In this document: one piece after another, positions 10,498 to 21,704 of the stretch
Numbering within the stretch: the stretch's first letter is position 1
How the letters are laid out: every line of letters starts with the position of its first letter
The notes under the pieces: model-generated
Told to the model about the DNA's origin: nothing
The model's database searches: none
Seen by the model: the letters and a program-made list of their open reading frames with translations, nothing else
Assembly: GCF_040712315.1 (NCBI RefSeq)
Contig: NC_134020.1
Coordinates: forward strand, 50,949,751-51,013,750
Length of the DNA: 64,000 nt
Source of the DNA: Castanea sativa
Lineage: Eukaryota > Streptophyta > Magnoliopsida > Fagales > Fagaceae
Direction of reading: 5' to 3'
Made by a program: the position numbers and the translations under genes

Positions 10498-13398
10498 ATG
10501 GAAGCCCGAGCAGTTGTTCCTGCACAACCAAGAGGTCCGTCACTGCTTCTAATCTCATATTCTTTGCCCTTTTTTTTCTTTTTGAAGAATTATTGTTGAT
10601 TTTTTCTTTGATATCCCATGTGGGTTGTGGTTGATTGTGTTCATTGACAATTCTTTCAAATATTGGGTATTGAATTTTGAGTTTCCATGTTTATTACCCT
10701 TCTTTTTTTAATTTTTTTGAGATTCTTTTTTATAATCAAATCAGGTTTCTTATATTCATTGTATTTTTTTTTTCCTTTCCTGTGGTATTTATTGAAGTCT
10801 ATCATCATAGATGTAACTGGGATTTCATTCTCCTAGATTGTTATATCTCATATTATTATTTTCTTCAAAGATTCTGTTATGACCAAATGAAAGGTTAGGG
10901 ATTGAATCTAAACATGGGTTTTTTCACATCTTTAAATCTTTTTACTACTAGGTTTTTTAGGTTCTTGTTTTGTTTGTTTGTTTTCTTTTTCCCTAATTCT
11001 TATATGATACTAATATTCCTTTGTTTTTTTTTTTTTTTTTGGTACTTGATTGATGGGGTGCGGTCTTTCTTGATTCATATAGTTTTTAACTTTTTATTCA
11101 TTGGACTTTGATCTCATAGTGGTTTCTGAGTCTTTTTCAATGCTTTGCATTTGTTTTAACATATTGTATTTCTATGGCCTTTTGGTTTACTGGGCCTTAA
11201 AAATCTTATTTCTTTTGAATGGATATTATTGAGATTGAAGATTTCTTGTTTTTGTTTTAGGGGCAGTTAAGGTAAAGAATGAACCAGCACAAGGAAGGAA
11301 CCGGAGAGCTCTTGGAGACATTGGTAATTATGGGGTTCAAGCTTTGGATGGAAAGCCCAATGCCCAGATTTCTCGTCCCATGACAAGGTTTACTATCTCT
11401 CTCTCTCTCTCTAGTTATGAATTACCTATTGTCTGAAATGTTAAAGCTATTAGGAAATAGTGAATCTAATCATTTAACCATTATTCTAACATTGAGTGCT
11501 AATTGCTGACTGAATTTTGTCTTGCAGGAGCTTCCGTGCACAACTGTTAGCAAAAGAACAAGGGGCAGTAGAGATAAACAAGGTAGAGAACTGTAGTAGT
11601 GTAGTGTTTAATAATTGTCTTTACCTCTTTGTCTATGAAATAATACTTCTATTGGGAATTATACAAATGTCCAATTCAATGCAATGAACTTTTCTGATAT
11701 GACTAATTCACAGTGCAATGAACTTTATTGATATGCAGAACCCAGTTGTGCCAGCTTTAGACAATAGAGTAGCCATTAACAGAAGGCGTGTTACTGTAAA
11801 CAAGGTTGCAGAAGCTCAAAAGAAGGTAGATGACAAGCCGAATTCTGATGAATCCAAGGCTGCAACCACGACAACTTCTGAAGGAGAAAAGATTGAAAGT
11901 GTTAGTGGAAGAAGGTCCAGAGAAGGGTCCTCAAGGAAGGAAGTGAAGACTCTCACATCGATCCTCACTGCTCGAAGCAAGGTGTGTGTTTTTTAACATT
12001 CTTTAAAACATTCTTCTTTGATTTCTTGGTTGTGCATTGAATTTGGCTTCTTTCTGCAGGCTGCTTGTGGTGTTACTGTCAAGCCAAAGCCACAGATTGT
12101 GAACATTGATGCCGCAGATGTCAATGATGAATTAGCAGTAGTTGAATACATTGATGATATTTATCAGTTCTACAAGCTAGAAGAAGTACTTTCACTCTAA
12201 TCTCTGCTTCCATCTTAATTATTTTTCATTCTTTATCTTTCTCTAATGAATTGTAATTTGTGATGCAGGGAGAGAGTCGTGTTCGCGATTATATGGACTC
12301 ACAGCCTGAAATTAATGCAAGGATGAGATCAATTCTGATAGACTGGTTAACTGAAGTTCATAGAAAATTTGAATTGATGCCTGAAACCCTCTACCTGACC
12401 ATAAATATAGTTGATAGATATCTTTCTCGGACATTTGTTTCAAGGAGAGAACTTCAGTTAGTTGGCATTTCCTCAATGCTTATAGCCTGCAAGTATGAAG
12501 AAATATGGGCTCCACAGGTAGTGTTCTCTCTTGCTTGTAATCACTGTTAAAAATTTGTTTAAAGTTATTTTCTTGTAGCTGTTGCTGACCCCAATTAATT
12601 GGGATGAAGGCTTCGTTCAATCTGATTTTGCTTTGCTTGAAATCTGATTTTGGACCTGATGTGGGGTATGGAATGTGCAGGTTAATGACTTTATCTGCCT
12701 GTCAGACTACGCTTATACAGGAGCGCAGATACTTGTCATGGAGAAAGCAATTTTGGGGAAGTTGGAGTGGTACTTAACAGTTCCTACGCCATATGTTTTT
12801 CTCATTCGATTTATCAAAGCTTCTGTTTCACCAGATAAAGAGGTACTATGTTTATTGTATTTTACAAACAGAACCACTTTCCACTTTTCTTTTGAAAAGA
12901 GTAAGCATAAACTAATTGCCTTTTTTCTGTTTTTCTTTTTACCTGGCCTGGTTATATAGATGGAGAATATGGTATTCTTTCTAGCTGAGATTGGTCTTAT
13001 GAATTATCCAACGATAATTTTGTATTGTCCATCCATGATTGCTGCTGCAGCTGTCTATGCTGCACGATGTACCCTTGCCAAGAGCCCCTATTGGAGTGAA
13101 ACCTTAAAGCATCATACAGGCTACTCTGAAGAACAGTTAATGTAATGTCTTTTTGTTCCACAATATCCTCATTTCTTGTTTGGTGAACTTTACTTGATGT
13201 ACTAATTTGTTCTGCCAAAATAAGGTACTAATTTGAGTCGGATTTCTTTGTCACAGGAATTGTGCTAAGCAACTGGTTGACTGTCACGTGGCTGCTGCTG
13301 CAGAAAGCAAGCTGAGGGTGATTTACTGTAAATTCTCAAATCCCGACCGAGGTTCTGTTGCTCTTTTCACTCCAGCGAAATGCTTTCAGGCCACATGA
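10498..13398 (+). CDS. CYCB1: B1-type mitotic cyclin (tandem copy 1), 440 aa, nine exons
   Basis: Regulatory subunit of cyclin-dependent kinase at G2/M. Coding exons: 10498-10534, 11261-11387, 11528-11582, 11739-11981, 12060-12185, 12269-12517, 12681-12842, 12960-13141, 13257-13398; all introns are GT-AG and phases close to 441 codons with stop TGA. The protein starts [13 protein letters not shown]. It has a destruction box RRALGDIGN at residues 27-35, a Ser/Lys-rich linker ending [10 protein letters not shown], and the cyclin box signature [16 protein letters not shown] from residue 215, followed by [18 protein letters not shown] and KYEEIWAPQ. The C-terminal cyclin fold contains [20 protein letters not shown] and [11 protein letters not shown]. 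Length, D-box and HRKF motif fit plant CYCB1. The 5' leader is GA-rich. The subgroup number (B1;1, B1;2 and so on) cannot be set from here. Confidence 0.95.
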
Positions 13399-15640
13399 TC
13401 ATGAAGAAATGATCAGAATCTTATTCTTTACCCCATACATATAATAGTGCCGAATTGGATATCAGAATCTTCTGATTTGGTTAATATTTTTGAATATATC
13501 TAGACGAGCAATGTATTCAGTAACAAAAATCATTTTCATACATTTATATACTTCAAAATGAATAGAACTATGGTTAGTAGATGACAATCATGGTTGAATC
13601 TGTCCAAATTTGCTTTCTAATTCAAAACAGGAACCAAAGTTTTCATTAAAATAGAGGGCTGCAAACAACTTGAACAGTTTCAGTCCATATTCTCTTTATA
13701 AACAGGATTTTTAAATTTGCAATGAATATTGTGTCTTGTCTACTCTCTGTCAAAAAGTTTTGTTCCCTAATAGTACAGATTGCCCAATTATGCTTCTTTT
13801 GAGGGAATTCCATTTTGTTATCATTGATTGAGTTTTTATTACAGTTTACAGATGGTTTGACCGGGGTGGCTCACTCAACCATTAGGCAATTTAGGGAATT
13901 CCATTTTATGTTTATTTATTTTATTTGGACTTTGGATTTGCAGAGGTTGGAATGAGTCCCTGATATGAAAACATCCCGGGTTTCTTGAGTTAAACCATTT
14001 ACTCATGAGATGTCAAATTTTTTGGTATTCCTTTCCATATGCAAAAGATTTTTCTTAAGGGAAAAATTTGCAAAATAACATTTATTTTACTTATAATGAT
14101 TTAAATTGACCCCTAGACTTTTTGACTAAAATTGTGGTTAAACATGATTTTAAAGAAAATATTAATTCTCAAATAACTTCAAAACAACACCAATTAAAAT
14201 AATTAAAATTAAATAGAGATTATATTGTAATTTTTGCCATTTCTTAAGTGTGCATGGGAAGATGGTTTACTTTGTGGGATATGTGGGAGTAGGGTGCTGG
14301 CAAGATGGTTTTACTTTGTGAACTTAAGAAATGATGAATTATAGGATGGCTTGAGGATGGGATAATTGGCAATTAGTGCTTAAATAGCCAAAAAATTTAA
14401 GTTTTTGGGTTGCAATGGAAAAAAAATATATATATATATAAGGAGGCTCACCCCTCATGTTAGAGGTGAAAGCAATATTCCCAAACTATCGAACAAATTT
14501 CCATAGATGAGAGGGAACTCAACTTAAACTACCCCTAGTTGGATTCTAATGGTTTTTATACCGACCCTAAAAAAGTTTGATGCTAATTTGAAGCAACCCA
14601 AATTGGCTTAGTGCATATAGGAAGAGAGAGTTTGGCAATTTGGCAATATGACATGAGACATTAAACCTTCTTTAACCCCCAAAAGGCCCAAAACTTCAAT
14701 AAATAAATAAAATACTAACATTCCTTATGAGAAAGTGTTTCTCAAAGTAACACTTCTTAATTGACATTTTTTAGTGCTTCCAATGAAAACGTTTTAGATT
14801 CAAAACTACCTTATATATTGTAATCATTGAAATTTTTTTGTTTAAATAAAAGTGTTAAATAGAATATTAATTCTTTTGAAGATACTTAAATGATAGGTTC
14901 AATGAACTTAAAAGACATATTGGAGGTCCCAAGTTTTATCCACCATACTATTTGTCTGTAATTGGAAATTCCACACACACACTCCCATTCGTTTTAACTA
15001 TCTACTAGCATAAATTTAATAGTAGAATGCTCGTATGAATCTTTATTTTTGCTTATGAAAAATGTTAATTATTCTTTTTTATTTATGCCTGTACTTTATT
15101 TTTATATATCATATACTTAATTCAATAATACTATATTTAACAAATTTTAGTTTTTTTTAATATTAACAAAATTAGTTAGGAATATAACAAACTGGCTTGT
15201 ATAAAAAAAAAATTAAAAAGAACAAAAAAAAAGAAAAGAAAAACCAGCTGTCCAACAATTTCATTTTTTTTTTTCTAATTATCCGACAATTTATTTGATA
15301 ATAGAATTAATGAACCATTAATCCGAACCTTGTCAAAGTTTTTGAGAGAAAACCTTGTAAGAGTTGATGACTGGAACCATACTAATACAATATAATATAA
15401 ATATACGTGGTAATGTGTGATATTTTTGTGTGTTTTTATTTTTATTTTTAATTAAAACATAAAAGATTTTTTTTTAATGAAAAAGATAGAAATACTATTT
15501 TTTTTAATACTTTTTTGGATAGAAGTGTTACTTGCGGTTTTTTTTTTTTTTTAATGCGGTAATTAGTTTTTTATAATATACTTAGGGAAAAGCCCCTGGG
15601 TTTTACACACTCTCTTTTTCATCTGTACGATCAATATCCA
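13399..15640. other. Intergenic region between the two cyclin genes, no gene
   Basis: The first part is the 3' UTR and downstream flank of cyclin gene 1. The rest is AT-rich with poly-A and poly-T runs. No ORF with family features is seen. Confidence 0.7.
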
Positions 15641-15646
15641 TTAAAA

Positions 15647-15656
15647 TCAAACGGTC
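15647..15656 (+). promoter_or_regulatory. MSA-like motif, cyclin gene 2 (one mismatch)
   Basis: TCAAACGGTC differs from the MSA consensus YCYAACGGYY at the third base only. It lies 29 bp before the perfect MSA of the same promoter and in the opposite orientation. Confidence 0.5.
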
Positions 15657-15684
15657 ATAATTCAAATTAAAGAGAAGAGAATAT

Positions 15685-15694
15685 GACCGTTAGG
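15685..15694 (-). promoter_or_regulatory. MSA motif of cyclin gene 2
   Basis: On the minus strand it reads CCTAACGGTC, a perfect fit to the MSA consensus. It lies 157 bp upstream of the start codon, almost the same distance and the same orientation as in the paralogue (159 bp). Confidence 0.75.
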
Positions 15695-15756
15695 GGTAAA
15701 TTACATCGATTCGGTAGCTTCCTTATATGCTCTTGAGAAAGCAAACCACACACACG

Positions 15757-15757
15757 T

Positions 15758-15786
<29 letters not shown>
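15757..15786. repeat. (GA)n microsatellite in the leader of cyclin gene 2
   Basis: A run of GA dinucleotides lies about 65 bp upstream of the start codon, probably in the 5' UTR. Copy 1 has a looser GA-rich leader in the same place. Confidence 0.9.
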
Positions 15787-15788
<2 letters not shown>

Positions 15789-15851
15789 TTAACGGGGTCT
15801 GAAAGCAAAACCCAGAAAAATAATTTCAGAGACAATCACAAAGAATCGGCA

Positions 15852-16930
15852 ATGGAAGCAAGAGCAGTTCTTCCACCACAACCCAGAGGTTTGTCTTTGT
15901 CACTACTTTTAAGTTTTAACTTCATCTGCGTTTTTCATTTTTTTTTTGTCTTCTGTTTGATTGTGGATTTTATTGGTTGATCGTGTATAAATTCATATAT
16001 GGTTTGATTTCTTTTTACTATCTTTATTGTAAATTTTGTGGGTTTGCAAATGGGTTTAGTTCTTTTTAGTTTCTTTTATTAATTATTGCTATGATAATCT
16101 CATGTGGGTTTTCTTGATTGACTGTTTGTAAATTTATATTCATATAAATCTGGTTGCTTTTGTTACTTTTTATTGTATATTTTGTGTTCTTTTGCAACTG
16201 GGTTTGATCTGATTAATGTATACAACATTACTTTTTTCAAGACTGCGTTTTGCATATTATCAAAAGCAAAAACAAAAAAAAAAAAGATTGAGTTTTGCGA
16301 CTGGGTTTTTGTGTGTGTGTGTGTGGGTGTCATTTGTTTCCTCAAACTGATGGGTTAGGGTGATTCATAGACATTTGGAGGCTTGGATCCATTGATTTTC
16401 ATTTGGAGGCTTTGTGGTTTTCCTTAACTTTTAATTGATGGTTTATGGGTCCTTGCAATCCAACCCTTTCAATTGGTTTTGATCAAGTGAGCAGGGAAGT
16501 TCATGTAAATATGATTGTAACATTCTTTCTTCATATTATTGAAATCTGGATGTATTGGGTTTCTGTGATTGCTATGATTGTCCTATTAATTTTTTCTATG
16601 ATTTATGTGTGACAGCCTAGATTGATTGGTTGGGGTGTCTCTATACTGAAAATTTTCATGATTTTTTTTTAAAAATTTTTATCTCAGCGTGTTTATGACG
16701 TTTTAGTTTACTTATTGGCTCAGGCTGCCTTGGGGCCTTTTGTTTCTTCTAGTTTGATTTTCTTTCATTGAATGTTAATGAATATCCAAAATTTCTTGTT
16801 TTATTTTTAGAGGAAGGTAAGGTAAAGAATGACCAAGGACAACGAAGGAATCGGCGAGTTCTAGGAGACATTGGCAATCAAGAGGTGGTTCGTATTGCAG
16901 AAGCAAAACACCGCCCCATTACGAGGTTAA

Positions 16931-16967
<37 letters not shown>

Positions 16968-18843
16968 GTGCGCATGTGCGTGTCTCATTGAATGAGTTTT
17001 TTGACCTTGCAGGAGTTATCATGCACAACTGTTGGCTAATGCACAAGCTGAAGCAGAGAAGAAGAAGGTAGTAAACTTTGTCAACTGCTTATATTGTGAA
17101 TGAATACTTAGAATTGGATCCTATAAAAAAAAAACTTAGAATTGGAACTATACCAACTCAATCCATTAAATTCGGTATTACTGCAGAACCCGACTGTAGC
17201 AATTGTGGATGATAAAGTAGCAGTTAACAGAAAGCATGGTACTAAGAAGTTAGTTGAAGCTCAAAAGAAGGCAATTGATAAGCCTGAACCTGAGACTATA
17301 GTCGTGATTAGTTCTGAAGAGGAAAAGGTTAGATCTGTTAGTGGAAGAAAGTCAAGGGAACGGTCCTCAAGGAAGGAAATCAAGACGCTTACTGCGATCC
17401 TCACTGCTCGAAGCAAGGTGATTGGTCTTCTTCTTCTGCCACATGTTCTGGGATATTTTTACTCCTTTTTTGTTTTTCAGTGTGTTTACTGAATTAGATT
17501 TCCCCCAGGTTGCTTGTGGAGTCAGAAATAAGCAAGATCAGATTGTGAACATTGATATGGGAGATGAAAATGATGATTTGGCAGTAGCTGAATATGTTGA
17601 TGACATCTACAAGTTTTACAAGCTCACAGAAGTACTTTCTAGTCTTGTCAAATCATTACTTCTTATTTAAATTTCCTCTCTCTATTGCTATAATGGAAAT
17701 TTTTGATGCAGGATGAGAGCCAAGTACACGATTACATGAACTCACAGCCAGACATCAATGTGAAGATGAGGTCTATTCTCATAGACTGGTTGATTGACGT
17801 TCATAGAAGATTCGAACTCATGCCTGAAACACTCTACCTTACCATTAATATAGTTGACCGGTACCTTTCCAAGAAGATTGTATCAAGGAGAGAACTTCAA
17901 TTAGTGGGCATGAGCTCAATGCTCTTAGCCTGCAAATATGAAGAAAGTTACTGTCTAAAGGTATCTAGCAATCTTATCTCACAATTATGTTAAGCTGAAA
18001 TTTTTCATGCTTTCCTGCTCATTACGTTTTAAAATTTTATTCTGATATGGGGTTTTGGAAATTTACAGGTTGATGACCTGGTTTGCATATCAGACTATGC
18101 TTATCCCGATACTCAGATACTTGTCATGGAGAAAGCAATTTTGGAAAAGTTGGAGTGGTATTTGACAGTTCCCACACCTTATGTCTTTCTGGTTCGATAT
18201 ATCAAAGCTTCTGTTGCACCTGATCTGGAGGTATTCTACTTTCCTTTTGATTTTCACAATATATATTTTTACTGAGTAGCAGAGACTTGACTGGCCTTTT
18301 TCTTTTTGTGGCTGATGTAGATGGAGAATATGGTGTTTTTTCTAGCTGAACTGGGTCTTATGCATTATCCAACAACCATTTTGTACTGCCCTTCAATGAT
18401 TGCTGCTGCAGCCGTTTTTGCCGCAAACTGCACTCTCAACAAGACCCCTTTTTGGAGTGAAACTCTGAAGCACTACTCAGGCTACTCTGAAGAGCAGATA
18501 ATGTAAGTTCTCTTTTCTTTGTAATTCTGGCCTGCAGGCCTGCTGTATATGTGCTTTTGGTATTTGCAGCTTATGGCATTGCTGAATCATCTGTAGCCTG
18601 TATAAACTTTGTTATAGAGTGCCATTTTGGGCACAAGAAAAAAAAAGGAGGGAGGAAAGAACAAATAAAGTACTAATTTCTTGTATGTGATTTTACAGGG
18701 ACTGTGCCAAGCTATTGGTTGAGTTTCATTTATCTGCTGCAGAAAGTAAGCTTAAGGTGGTATATGGGAAATACTCATGTTCAGACAGGGGTGCTGTTGC
18801 TCTTGTCCCTCCACCCAAAAGTCTTCTGGCTAGATCCACGTGA
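15852..18843 (+). CDS. CYCB1: B1-type mitotic cyclin (tandem copy 2), 432 aa, nine exons
   Basis: Paralogue of the upstream cyclin, in the same orientation. Coding exons: 15852-15888, 16811-16925, 17013-17067, 17187-17417, 17509-17631, 17712-17960, 18069-18230, 18321-18502, 18699-18843. Exons 1, 3, 6, 7 and 8 have exactly the same lengths as in copy 1 (37, 55, 249, 162, 182) and all phases agree, closing to 433 codons with stop TGA. It starts [12 protein letters not shown], with destruction box RRVLGDIGN at residues 27-35. The cyclin box has [20 protein letters not shown] and [15 protein letters not shown]. The end of exon 6 reads EESYCLK where copy 1 and cyclins B in general have EEIWAP-x, an unusual change next to the helix-3 region of the box. 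Otherwise intact, so presumed functional. Confidence 0.94.
16934..16965. repeat. (CT)n microsatellite just inside intron 2 of cyclin gene 2
   Basis: A CT run starts 8 bp after the 5' splice site of intron 2. Copy 1 has a shorter CT run (about 11,395-11,412) at the same place in its intron 2. Confidence 0.9.
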
Positions 18844-19610
18844 AGATTATTCTCATATCTTGGTTGGTTTTTGTAGCCTAATCACCCCGTAGTGTTGTAA
18901 TTAATTGGATTTCTACTAAATGATCTCAAATTCTTTTATTGTGTTGGATACTTTTTGGAGTCTTTCTTGATTAATGTACATAGCTTCTGTCATTCTTTTG
19001 AATGTATTGATTGTGGTTTCACAGATTCATAGCTGAAATCACCATTCACAAACAAGTTTCTTTGTCAACTATAAGTTGTTGCCATGAAAAAAAAAAAAAG
19101 GTTTCTGGTCAACTATAAGTTATTGTATCTGTTGGCTTTTGAGTTTTGATTGAGATTAGTATAGTTTTGTGGTTGTTTTTAATTCCTCATCGTCAAAGGC
19201 AACGGTCAGTCCGTTCATCTTTGAAATCATCACCCAGGAAACAGGCATCAGAATGAAGAAAACTCAAATTCTTGTTCATCTTCAATAGAGTTATAGAACT
19301 TCAAATTCTTGTTCTTCAAGGACTTTGATCATTTTCTTTCCCCACGTTCACAAATGGAAGGAAGATGCAAACAGTACAAACTAGAGGTCATTTGGGGATT
19401 GAAGGTAGGGGTGGGGGGTACATAGTTGTTACATACTACAAACCAGAAAAGTGAGCTTTGAACCAGTTCATGCCATGGCCAAGGCTTTGTAAGGCACCTA
19501 TATGTTCAGGGTTTTGCTAAATCGTTTTTGTTTTTTTAAATCCTTTCTGTTTTTTACTCTCTTTTTAATTTTTTTTTAAAAGCCACTACAAGCCTCACCA
19601 TCAAAAGTAA
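18844..19610. other. 3' flank of cyclin gene 2, no gene
   Basis: AT-rich sequence containing the probable 3' UTR (polyadenylation-like ttaatgtacatag near 18,970) and a poly-A run at about 19,086. No coding signal is seen. Confidence 0.6.
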
Positions 19611-19617
19611 ACACTTG

Positions 19618-19795
19618 CAAGCATATAGGTACGGTATTATGCAAGGGTATGGTTTTTTATCTGGCAAGCTTCATTGTGCCCTGTTTACAAGATTACGGGG
19701 CTTGTCCCCTTTACAAGGCCATGGGGCATTTCACTTGTTATGATTGTATCATAGTACAATAACACAATCTATCCATATATGCAAGGATTTAGAAT
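19618..19795 (+). repeat. Dispersed repeat unit (GCAAGGGTATGG / TTTACAAGGCCATGGGGC family)
   Basis: One to one-and-a-half units of a family also found as tandem blocks at about 53,370-53,960 (same strand) and 63,540-64,000 (opposite strand). Shared words are gcaagggtatggt, tttacaaggccatggggca, gttatgattgtatca and caatctatccatatatgcaag. It runs directly into the LINE-type remnant that follows. Confidence 0.8.
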
Positions 19796-20265
19796 CTTAT
19801 TCTAGCTGCCCTCTTTGTAAGGAGGAAAAGGAATCTATTGTACATTTCTTCTTACGCAGCCCGATAACAAAAATAGTGTGGTCTCTTTCCGAATGGCCCA
19901 ATGAATATCAGTCAATGGGTTTCCCCTCTTTTGAATACCTCAAAAATCTTAAACTCACTCCATTGAATGCTCACAATCTGCTCCTCATGTTGCAAGCCTT
20001 CGAATGCAGGCTTCTCCTCCATTCTGTTAGAAGGGGTCCCCTTCTAGTGGATGCTCATAAGCTGTTCCTCATGTTGCAAGCAGCTTCGAATGCAGGCTTC
20101 TCCTCCATTGTGTTAGAAGCAGATGCTCTCAATGTTCTAAACCAGAAAAGTTGCTCTATCATCCTACCCCATTGGTCTATAGCTCTGATCATAGATGATT
20201 TGTTTCTAGCTTTACGGTCTTTTTTTCTTTTTTCTTTTTTTTTTGGAGTGCAGCTCATGTTTTGA
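19786..20265 (+). pseudogene. Retroelement-derived remnant: zinc-binding RT tail plus RNase H fragment
   Basis: The ORF from about 19,744 reads CPLCKEEKESIVHFFLRSP and IVWSLSEWP, like the zinc-binding segment after plant non-LTR reverse transcriptases, here missing its last Cys (Ser instead). Downstream comes GFSSIVLEADALNVLN, like the RNase H-type domain common in those elements and derived host ORFs. A segment of about 75 bp is duplicated inside the ORF: gctcacaatctgctcctcat (from 19,969) and gctcataagctgttcctcat (from 20,053) both run into tgttgcaagc...ttcgaatgcaggcttctcctcc. There is no reverse transcriptase core, so this is a fragment and not a gene. Confidence 0.65.
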
Positions 20266-20269
20266 GACC

Positions 20270-20760
20270 GGTAGACTCTCTTGCATAGAGTTTGCTAGCT
20301 GGGATTTCTTGTAATCAGGTGGGAAGTATCCCCCATCTCCTCCATCCCTTCTTCTGTTTTGGAATTGGGCGATAGATATGGGGGAAGCATCCCTCCCTAC
20401 TTTTGTTTGAATGAAATTGAGTACCTCTTTTACAAGTTGATGGGACTCATATATGAGAGGTACAATGAATTTGTACGTGCATTCAGGCATATTATAAAAC
20501 ATTCCTTTTTTAAGTATAGGGATGAATCCTACTTTTCATGTATGAATGAATCTTACCTAAAATCATGAATATCAATTTTCATTTTACTACTTAGTGGATT
20601 AATGCATTCTTATGTTTAGAGGGAGGGTGGAAAGTGAGAGTGGAGTTGATTTCATACGGTACCGATTGATACAGCCAGAATTTACCACACTAGCAGGTAA
20701 ACCAGTACAAAAACACAATGATTTCGTGTCGATTAAAATACCGGTCATATCGAGACCATT
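20270..20760. other. No gene: probable 3' end of the retroelement remnant and unassigned sequence
   Basis: Contains a T-rich stretch and tttgtttgaatgaaattgag, which looks like the 3' end of a plant LINE-type transcript. The stretch 20,640-20,760 has taccgattgatac and taccggtcatatcg words typical of degraded plant repeats. No coding signal is seen. Confidence 0.4.
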
Positions 20761-20771
20761 TTGGTAGTACC

Positions 20772-20820
20772 AGAGTAGGGCTATGCCTGTGTAGGTTCGA
20801 ATCCTATTGTAGACGCTTTT
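20772..20820 (+). other. tRNA-like 3' half (T-arm and B box), possible tRNA or SINE fragment
   Basis: GGTTCGAATCC at about 20,793-20,803 is a perfect pol III B box and sits in a 5-bp stem with a 7-nt TTCGAAT loop, followed by tattgtagacgc. This looks like the 3' half of a tRNA, resembling organellar-type tRNA-Arg 3' ends. No matching acceptor, D-arm or anticodon arm is evident upstream, so no complete tRNA gene is called. Confidence 0.35.
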
Positions 20821-20949
20821 GCTATTTTTTGCTTTGCTTTATTTGTCTGCATATTTAGTGCAATATTGGCATTAATGCTTTTCCTTTTTCTTTTTCTTTT
20901 TTGTGGTAATTTGTAAAAATAAATAAACCGTCCTAGTACTTTATTTTTT

Positions 20950-21615
20950 GAAAGTAAAGTACCATACAAACAAAAAAAGATAAAAATAAATCACTACACA
21001 ATCCACACTTTAGATATTAATTACTATCTCAAATATTTATAATCCACATAATAATATAAAATTTATAAAAAAAAAAAGTGAAAAAAATTTACCCTGTACT
21101 TGATTTCTTAAAAGTAAAGTACCATACAAAAAAAAAAGATAAATCACTCCAGAGTCCACAATCTAAATATTAATCATTATCTTAAATATTTATAATCCAT
21201 TTAATAATATAAAATTTATAAAAAAAAAAAGTGAAAAAAAAATTTACCATGTTCTTGATTTCTTAAAAGTAAAGTACCATACAAAAAAAAAAATAAATAA
21301 ATCACTCCAGAGTCCACAATCTAAATATTAATTATTATTTTAAATATTTATAATCCATTTAATAATATAAAATTTATAAAAGAAAAAAAAAAGTGAAAAA
21401 AAAAATTTACCTTGTACTTGATTTCTTAAAAGTAAAGTACCATACAAAAAAAAAAAAAAAAGATAAATTATTCTAAAGTCCACAATTTAAATATTAATTA
21501 TTATCTTAAATATTTATAATTTATTTAATAATATAAAATTTAAACAAAAAAAGGTGAAAAAAAAAATATTTACCCTGTACTTTATTTCTGAAAAGTAAAG
21601 TACCATACAAGTCCT
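20950..21615 (+). repeat. AT-rich tandem array, about 160 bp x 4
   Basis: The word gtaaagtaccatacaa recurs at about 20,954, 21,114, 21,269, 21,432 and 21,594, giving periods of 155-163 bp. Each unit also has agtccacaatctaaatatta, ttataatccatttaataata and gtgaaaaaaatttacc. Poly-A length accounts for most length differences. Confidence 0.9.
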
Positions 21616-21704
21616 CTTCTTCCAACACAATTTACATGAGTGCTATGGGGAGTTTAGGTACGTACAAGAAAGACTTTACATATTTCTTTTTGCATAAAAC
21701 TTGT

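Noticed and set aside
10334..11111. Small ORFs at 10,334-10,552, 10,677-10,898 and 10,902-11,111
   Set aside because: The first covers the leader and exon 1 of the cyclin gene in another frame; the others are T-rich intron 1 sequence.
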